A DNA stretch of 6,931 bases. Source: JAXGPP01 sp964436865 (GTDB lineage Bacteria > Planctomycetota > Planctomycetia > Pirellulales > Thermoguttaceae). Made by a program: the position numbers and the translations under genes. Positions 1-4,319 of this stretch are shown in pieces. The notes under the pieces are model-generated. The model did no database searches and had not been told where the DNA came from. It worked only from the letters and a program-made list of their open reading frames with translations. The first letter of the stretch is position 1, and every line of letters begins with the position of its first letter. The stretch is from the NCBI GenBank assembly GCA_964436865.1, contig CAYTFK010000357.1, forward strand, positions 1 through 6,931, in the 5' to 3' direction.

Positions 1-64
1 GAGTTCACGGCATGAACCGACCCCCGCTTTCACCGCCAACGCCAGAATCGCCCCGCGCCGCCGT

Positions 65-514
65 TTACGACTGGCTCAGGAAGTCGCCGTTCCGTTCGCT
101 CGACCGGCGCTCGATACGATGGGCCAGCAGTTGGCAGCCCATAAAGAGCACTCCCCCGCAGGTGAATGCCAGGCAACCCAGCAGAATCGCCAGGTCGGCG
201 TTCAGTTCCCAGCGGATGGCCCAAGCCGTCAGGATGCCGGCGGTCAGCGCTCCGCCGAACACCGGCGTAAAGTCGCCCGTCTCAATGCTCTGCAACCAGG
301 GCATGGCAAGTAGTCGCACCAACTCGCCAAATAGATGGCCCGTCTCCATCCCCAGCACTGCCCCCACCACCGCCAACAGGGCCGTCACCGCCGCTCCGGC
401 GAGCATCGCGCCGATTACCGCCCCCATCACCAGACCGGCCGTCGCGCCGATCGCCGGCCAGATGATTTCCCACAACAGGGCAAATTCCCGTCGTTCTTTT
501 TCCGGGTTGTACAT
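65..514 (-). CDS. Small glycine-zipper integral membrane protein, function unknown
   Basis: I do not recognise a named family. From the ATG at 514 the product has 149 residues: a short charged N-terminus (MYNPEKERREF), then several hydrophobic stretches that suggest about four membrane segments, and a charged hydrophilic tail ending in LSQS. The first hydrophobic stretch has glycines every fourth residue (GxxxGxxxGxxxG, residues 23-35 from this start). A second GxxxGxxxG set follows at residues 51-59. Such spacing packs helices closely in glycine-zipper membrane proteins. The reading frame has strongly GC-rich third positions, as expected for a real gene here. The start is uncertain. The frame stays open upstream to a TTG at 601, which would add 29 residues, and an in-frame TGA lies just beyond it. 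Neither start has a clear Shine-Dalgarno sequence. A TATAAT-like box at 643-648 on this strand would fit the longer form. The gene is divergent from the beta-propeller gene. Confidence 0.6.
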   Translation of the reverse strand: MYNPEKERREFALLWEIIWPAIGATAGLVMGAVIGAMLAGAAVTALLAVVGAVLGMETGHLFGELVRLLAMPWLQSIETGDFTPVFGGALTAGILTAWAIRWELNADLAILLGCLAFTCGGVLFMGCQLLAHRIERRSSERNGDFLSQS

Positions 515-642
515 GGCTGCCACATCAACGGAATACGCCACAGCCGGCGCTTCAACCTGCTGGCCCGCGCCGCGCCCATTGCCCGCCTTACCCACCAGCA
601 ATCGTCATGCCGAGACTGAGGGCAGGAACTCATCTCGCAGGC

Positions 643-671
643 ATTATATAGGAACTTCGCCGTCCAGACAG
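643..671 (-). promoter_or_regulatory. Candidate promoter for the minus-strand membrane protein gene
   Basis: On the minus strand a perfect TATAAT lies at 648-643, inside the only AT-rich island of this intergenic region. Upstream at 17 bases is CTGTCT (671-666), which matches TTGACA at only three of six positions. Transcription would begin near 636, giving a leader of about 35 bases to the TTG at 601 or about 120 bases to the ATG at 514. The -10 match is strong but the -35 is weak, so the call is tentative. Confidence 0.35.
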
Positions 672-698
672 CCGGGAGACCACGGAATGAGCCGCGTC

Positions 699-727
699 TT
701 GATCCGAGTCCAGCGGGGGGCTAGCAT
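699..727 (+). promoter_or_regulatory. Candidate promoter for the beta-propeller gene
   Basis: TTGATC (699-704) and TAGCAT (722-727) each match the sigma-70 type hexamers at four of six positions and are exactly 17 bases apart. A transcript starting near 734 would have a leader of about 48 bases before the ATG at 782. Matches of this quality can arise by chance, so support is modest. Confidence 0.3.
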
Positions 728-771
728 GGCGGCACCGCCGACGGTATCCCGGAGGCGGCCAGAAACACGAT

Positions 772-776
772 GGGAG
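772..776 (+). promoter_or_regulatory. Ribosome binding site that selects the start at 782
   Basis: GGGAG lies five bases before the ATG at 782. An in-frame ATG at 770 is preceded by GGAGG at 751-755, but the 14-base gap is too long for good initiation. Starting at 782 also gives a cleaner signal peptide (MKTLRLLGAL). I therefore prefer 782. Confidence 0.5.
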
Positions 777-781
777 TCGCT

Positions 782-2050
782 ATGAAGACGCTTCGCTTGC
801 TCGGTGCTCTGACAATCGCCGCCGTCGCAGTGCTCCTCTTCGGCGGGGCTCCGGAACCCGGTAAACCGGCTGTCGAAACGGCCAGTTGGCCCGATTTCCA
901 CGGTCCGGGCCGCACCAACATCTCGACCGAAACGGGGCTCCTCCGGCGCTGGCCCGAGGGCGGCCCGCCGCTGGCCTGGAAGTACGCCGAGTGCGGCGAA
1001 GGGTACTCGGGCGTGACCATCGCCGAAGGGCTGATCTTCACCGCCGGCGACTTCGGCGACAACGAAATGATCCTCGCCCTCGACCTCGACGGCAAGCCGG
1101 TGTGGAAGTCGCCCAACGGCGCCGCGTGGATCGGCTCGAGCCCCGGCTCGCGGACCATGCCCACCTACTCCAGCGGCATGCTCTATCACATGAATCCCAA
1201 CGGCCGCCTGGCATGCTACGAGGCCGCCTCGGGGAAGGAGTTGTGGGCCGTCGACCTGGTCGAGCGATTCGCGGCGAAGTTCGGCATCTGGGGGCTGGCC
1301 GAGAATCTGGTGGTCGAGCAGGGCAAGGTGCTCTGCATGCCCGGCGGCCCCAAGGGCCGCGTTGTGGCTCTCGATCAGCGAACCGGCAAGACCGTGTGGG
1401 CCAATACCGAGATCCCGCACTCGGCCGCTTACTGTTCCCCGGTCGTCGTCACTCACCGCGGCGCCCGCCAGTTGATCACCTTGACCCAGGAGTCGGTCGT
1501 CGGAATCGACGTGGTCACGGGCAAGCTGCTCTGGTCCGCGCCCTTCGTGCCGCGATCGCCGCAAAACGCGCTCACCCCCGTCTTCCACCAGGGCTACGTA
1601 TTTATCGCCTGCGGCCATTCCTCGGGCGGCACGGTGCTCAAGATCGATCAGGACGCCCAGACGGCGACCGAGGTCTGGTTCCGTCGCGACTTGGACAATT
1701 GCCACGGCGGCGCGTTGTTGCTCGACGGCAAGCTTTTTGGGTCCGGCTGCCGCATGGGAGGCAAGAACTTCTACTGCGTCGATTTCCTCACCGGCGAAAC
1801 CCGCAAGCTCGACAAGGAACTCGGCAAGGTCGGCATCACCAGCGCCGAAGGGATGGTGTACTGCCTCAACCACCAGGGGACCATGTCGCTGCTCGCCGTG
1901 ACCCCCGACAGCTTCGAGGTCGTCAGCCAGTTCAGCCTCGGCAAGCGCCCCGCCAACTCGTATCTCGCCCACCCGGTGGTCTGCGGCGGCCGCCTCTACA
2001 TCCGCTGCGAGCAGAACCTGTTTGCCTTCGATATCCGCGCCCCCGGGTAG
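782..2050 (+). CDS. Secreted PQQ-type (BamB-like) beta-propeller repeat protein
   Basis: The 422-residue product begins with a Sec signal peptide (MKTLRLLGAL followed by a hydrophobic core to about residue 22). No cysteine follows the core, so it is probably not a lipoprotein. The mature part opens with SWPDFHGPGRTN (35-46), a start often seen in planctomycete PQQ-like propeller proteins. Blade repeats of the form 'xxALDxxTGKxxW' follow at about 96-108, 141-155, 192-206, 238-251 and 283-299. More diverged copies lie at 328-343, 366-384 and 411-419, giving roughly eight, as in quinoprotein-like propellers. No extra catalytic domain is present, so it is better read as a binding or scaffold propeller than as a proven quinoprotein dehydrogenase. 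Eleven cysteines are spread through the mature chain, which is unusual for an exported propeller. The next gene begins 154 bases downstream on the same strand. The fold assignment is confident; the ligand and role are unknown. Confidence 0.9.
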   Translation: MKTLRLLGALTIAAVAVLLFGGAPEPGKPAVETASWPDFHGPGRTNISTETGLLRRWPEGGPPLAWKYAECGEGYSGVTIAEGLIFTAGDFGDNEMILALDLDGKPVWKSPNGAAWIGSSPGSRTMPTYSSGMLYHMNPNGRLACYEAASGKELWAVDLVERFAAKFGIWGLAENLVVEQGKVLCMPGGPKGRVVALDQRTGKTVWANTEIPHSAAYCSPVVVTHRGARQLITLTQESVVGIDVVTGKLLWSAPFVPRSPQNALTPVFHQGYVFIACGHSSGGTVLKIDQDAQTATEVWFRRDLDNCHGGALLLDGKLFGSGCRMGGKNFYCVDFLTGETRKLDKELGKVGITSAEGMVYCLNHQGTMSLLAVTPDSFEVVSQFSLGKRPANSYLAHPVVCGGRLYIRCEQNLFAFDIRAPG

Positions 2051-2127
2051 ACCCTGCGCATAGATCGATCAAGAACACATCGCGGCCCCGTGGCCTGCGG
2101 CACGAAGAATTGTCGCCCTTTTATGGC

Positions 2128-2157
2128 TTGCGATTCAGGCCACGCGGGCGATAGGAT
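2128..2157 (+). promoter_or_regulatory. Candidate promoter for the cupin gene
   Basis: TTGCGA (2128-2133) and TAGGAT (2152-2157) each match the consensus hexamers at four of six positions, with an 18-base spacer. A start near 2164 would leave a leader of about 40 bases. The site overlaps a short inverted repeat (2111-2153). It suggests the cupin can be transcribed separately from the beta-propeller gene, but the evidence is weak. Confidence 0.25.
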
Positions 2158-2204
2158 GCGGTCGTCATCGCGTACCGGCCGGAACATTCACGAAAGGGAA
2201 TCAA

Positions 2205-2678
2205 ATGGTGTGGCGTATCGCAGCGATTGTCGTATCCCTCGCAATTCTGGTGGGGATCGGCCTCGCCGTTGAGCCGTCTCCGGCGCTGCCGACCATCGGC
2301 GACCCGCCAGCCGTCGTGGTGCACTCTTTTGACGGCGCCGAATTGCAGCAGTTTGAGTGGGGCTGGATTCGCTGGGTCATCAACGCCAAGGTCGAGGCCA
2401 AAGCGCCGATGACACTTGGCATCGTGCACGTGGAACCGAACCAGACCAACCCGGTGCATCTTCATCCCAATTCCGACGAATACCTTCACGTGCTGTCCGG
2501 CTCGTGCGAGCACCGCGTTGGCGACGAGTGGGTAGCGCTCAAGACGGGCGACACGATCCGCATCCCCCGCAACGCCCCGCACGGCATCCGCACCGGCAAG
2601 GAAGCCTGCCGCAGCATGATCATCTACGACACCGGCGATCGGCAAATGGTCGTCGTCGACGGCGAACCGAAGAAGTAA
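2205..2678 (+). CDS. Exported or membrane-anchored single-domain cupin protein
   Basis: The 157-residue protein has an N-terminal hydrophobic segment (residues 5-21, IAAIVVSLAILVGIGLA). This is either a Sec signal with possible cleavage after Ala21 or an uncleaved anchor. The rest is one small beta-barrel of the cupin family. Motif 1 is seen as PVHLHPNSDEYLHVLSG (83-99) and motif 2 as GDTIRIPRNAPHG (115-127). The usual metal ligands of the family are all present: His85, His87, Glu92 and His126. The protein should therefore bind a divalent metal. The sequence does not tell whether it is an enzyme (dioxygenase, isomerase or similar) or a small-ligand binder. Start choice: AAGGGA at 2194-2199 lies five bases before the ATG. 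The gene follows the beta-propeller gene and converges on the oxidoreductase gene with 61 bases between them. Most cupins of this size are cytoplasmic, so the export signal is notable. Confidence 0.88.
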   Translation: MVWRIAAIVVSLAILVGIGLAVEPSPALPTIGDPPAVVVHSFDGAELQQFEWGWIRWVINAKVEAKAPMTLGIVHVEPNQTNPVHLHPNSDEYLHVLSGSCEHRVGDEWVALKTGDTIRIPRNAPHGIRTGKEACRSMIIYDTGDRQMVVVDGEPKK

Positions 2679-2686
2679 CCCGGCAC

Positions 2687-2725
2687 GAGCGGCCGCGCGA
2701 GGACCATCCCCCCGGCGGCGCGCTC
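2687..2725. terminator. GC-rich hairpin between convergent genes, possible shared terminator
   Basis: GAGCGGCCGC (2687-2696) can pair with GCGGC and CGCTC (2715-2719 and 2721-2725). This gives a ten-pair stem with one bulged base at 2720 and an 18-base loop. It sits in the 61-base gap between the cupin stop and the oxidoreductase stop, where a bidirectional terminator would be expected. Neither strand shows a run of T after the stem, so it is not a classical intrinsic terminator. In DNA this rich in G and C such a stem could be coincidental. Confidence 0.3.
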
Positions 2726-2739
2726 GCCTCGGCACAACC

Positions 2740-4131
2740 TCATTTCTCCGGCGGCGCCAGAATGCCCTTGCTCAGGTAGGCGTTGGCCGCCTCGTTGCCG
2801 GGGAACTGCTCGGCGACCGGGTCCCAGCGCAGTCGCTGCCCGAGGTGAATCGCGATGTGACCAAGCAGGCACAGCGACGTGACGCGGTGCCCCACCTCCT
2901 CGTCCTCCAGCGTCCGGCCGCCGCTCTTCACCGCATCGATGAAATCCTGCTTGTCGCTCTTCAGCGGAAAACGGACTGCGTCCGGCCCCAACTCGCTCGT
3001 CGCCAGCGAAGCCGGTTCGGCAATCAGCTTGTTCGCCGCCGCGTCGCCGTATCCGGCAAAGATCCAACCCTCGCTCCCCTCGATCTTCACGTAGGCCGTG
3101 CTCTTCACCACCTCGCCCGCAATCGCCGGATTGCGCGTGTTCTCGTAGATGAACTCCACCCCGTCGGCGAAGCGATACGTCACCTCAAACTTCTTGAGCA
3201 CGTTCCAGAGCTGCCCGGCCGGCGGCCACACCCCCTGACCTTCGATCTCCACCGGGCCGGTCCGCTCGGCGCCCATGCACCACAGGGCGATGTCGCAAAA
3301 ATGGCTGCCCCAGTTGGTGATCATGCCGTCGCAGTAGTCGAGCACCCGCATCCAGCCCGGCCGGCCGAACTGCCGCGGCGCATGCACCCGCTCCTGCGTG
3401 TACGGAGCGCGGCGCGCCGGACCCTGCCAGAGCTCATAATCCAAATCCTCCGGCACCGGCATCTCGGGCGTCGCCGGGCAGTCCACATCGTCCCCCGCCG
3501 GCACCCCCACGCGAACCGTCTTCACTTTCCCCACGCGGCCGTTCCGCACCAGTTCGGCCATCCGCAGCAACCAGTCCTGCGAACGCATCTCGCTGTCGAC
3601 GCGGAACACGCGGCCGTGCTCGCGCATCGCCGCAATGATCGCCTGCCCTTCGCCGATCGAGCGAATGATCGGCTTTTCCAAGGCCACGTGCTTGCCCGCC
3701 GCGGCCGCGTCGATGGCTATCTTCGTGTGCCAATGATCGGGCGTGGAGATCATCACCGCGTCGATGTCGTCGCGGCCAAGCAACTCCTGGTAGAGCTTAT
3801 AGGTCGCGCAGCCTTTGTACTGGCCCGAGGGCTGCCCGGCGGCGTACGACTTCTCTACGAACTTCTGCACTTCCGCCAGCCGCCACCGGTCGACGTCGCA
3901 CAGTGCCACCACCTGCACGTCGGGCATCTTGATGAACTGGCGCTGCAGGTTGACCAGAAACGCCTGTCGTCCCGTGCCGATCATCCCCACCGTCACCCGT
4001 TCGCTCGGCGCCGGCTGCCCCGCCTTGCCCAGAGCCCGCCCGGGAATCACCCACGGCGCCGCGCCGGCGGCCGCCACCAGGCCAGTGCGATTCAAAAAGC
4101 TCCGCCGCGAGAGTGGGCTGGTCATAGGCAT
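2740..4131 (-). CDS. Tat-exported Gfo/Idh/MocA family oxidoreductase
   Basis: This is a 463-residue NAD(P)-dependent oxidoreductase of the Gfo/Idh/MocA family, probably acting on a sugar or sugar derivative. A twin-arginine signal (SRRSFLNRTG, residues 8-17) leads into a hydrophobic segment and an export region ending near residue 35. The protein would thus cross the membrane folded with its cofactor. The Rossmann fold starts with VGMIGTG (48-54). The family's EKP motif is at 152-154 (HVALEKP) with the catalytic-type lysine. The second-domain motif WGSHFCDIALW places His277 and Asp280 where the family has active-site residues. The C-terminal RWDPVAEQF region is typical of planctomycete members. 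The frame is open upstream to 4347, but the ATG at 4131 has GGAG eight bases before it and yields a normal Tat signal; the ATG at 4125 is less well spaced. GH109 glycosidases share this fold and a Tat signal, so an NAD-dependent glycosidase is a possible alternative. The substrate cannot be read from sequence. Confidence 0.93.
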   Translation of the reverse strand: MPMTSPLSRRSFLNRTGLVAAAGAAPWVIPGRALGKAGQPAPSERVTVGMIGTGRQAFLVNLQRQFIKMPDVQVVALCDVDRWRLAEVQKFVEKSYAAGQPSGQYKGCATYKLYQELLGRDDIDAVMISTPDHWHTKIAIDAAAAGKHVALEKPIIRSIGEGQAIIAAMREHGRVFRVDSEMRSQDWLLRMAELVRNGRVGKVKTVRVGVPAGDDVDCPATPEMPVPEDLDYELWQGPARRAPYTQERVHAPRQFGRPGWMRVLDYCDGMITNWGSHFCDIALWCMGAERTGPVEIEGQGVWPPAGQLWNVLKKFEVTYRFADGVEFIYENTRNPAIAGEVVKSTAYVKIEGSEGWIFAGYGDAAANKLIAEPASLATSELGPDAVRFPLKSDKQDFIDAVKSGGRTLEDEEVGHRVTSLCLLGHIAIHLGQRLRWDPVAEQFPGNEAANAYLSKGILAPPEK

Positions 4132-4139
4132 CGAATGGA

Positions 4140-4143
4140 CTCC
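4140..4143 (-). promoter_or_regulatory. Ribosome binding site that selects the oxidoreductase start at 4131
   Basis: Read on the minus strand, GGAG lies eight bases before the ATG at 4131 and 14 bases before the second ATG at 4125. This favours 4131 and argues against the upstream extension toward 4347, whose residues do not resemble the family. Confidence 0.5.
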
Positions 4144-4264
4144 GAAAATGGGGGTGGGACTGGGGCTGCTTTGAGTCGTCGAAATTGCACCCGGGGGAAT
4201 CAACGACCTCTCGCGCAGGACACCCCCACAGTAAGTTCCCGGCCGTGCCGACGCAAGCGGTCGT

Positions 4265-4293
4265 TTGAGCCGGCCCTGGCCCGCGGTTAAGAT
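4265..4293 (+). promoter_or_regulatory. Candidate promoter for the rhamnosidase gene
   Basis: TTGAGC (4265-4270) and TAAGAT (4288-4293) each match the sigma-70 type hexamers at four of six positions, with a 17-base spacer. Transcription near 4300 would give a leader of only about 20 bases, just enough to contain the strong Shine-Dalgarno sequence at 4309. No comparable promoter was found on the minus strand for the oxidoreductase. Confidence 0.35.
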
Positions 4294-4308
4294 TCTGCTT
4301 GTCCCACC

Positions 4309-4314
4309 GGAGGT
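4309..4314 (+). promoter_or_regulatory. Strong ribosome binding site for the rhamnosidase
   Basis: GGAGGT, the best Shine-Dalgarno sequence in the window, ends five bases before the ATG at 4320. It fixes the start, which is also followed at once by a signal peptide. Confidence 0.7.
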
Positions 4315-4319
4315 AACCG

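Noticed and set aside
1..64. Possible start of another minus-strand gene
   Set aside because: A GTG-led frame runs off the window after about ten codons without a ribosome site, which is too little to support a gene.
12..785. Long plus-strand open frame of 257 codons
   Set aside because: It lies antisense to the membrane protein and continues through the intergenic region. Its product is rich in Ser, Pro and Arg with no recognisable motif, while the opposite strand encodes a coherent membrane protein.
644..1972. Minus-strand open frame of 442 codons
   Set aside because: It is antisense to the beta-propeller gene, which has a signal peptide and repeated blade motifs. Long antisense frames are common in GC-rich genes, and this one shows no family motif.
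886..2154. Plus-strand open frame of 422 codons in another frame of the beta-propeller gene
   Set aside because: Its product is dominated by Arg, Pro and Gly, as expected from a shifted reading of GC-rich coding DNA.
2121..2735. Minus-strand open frame of 204 codons
   Set aside because: It is antisense to the cupin, whose metal-site motifs are intact. The opposite reading has no recognisable domain.
4150..4165. Possible G-quadruplex
   Set aside because: Only three runs of three or more G are close together. The next run is about 26 bases away, so a standard four-run quadruplex is not supported.
2845..4290. Plus-strand open frame of 481 codons
   Set aside because: It is antisense to the oxidoreductase and crosses the divergent intergenic region. 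It is His- and Arg-rich with no motif, whereas the minus strand shows Tat, Rossmann and EKP motifs.
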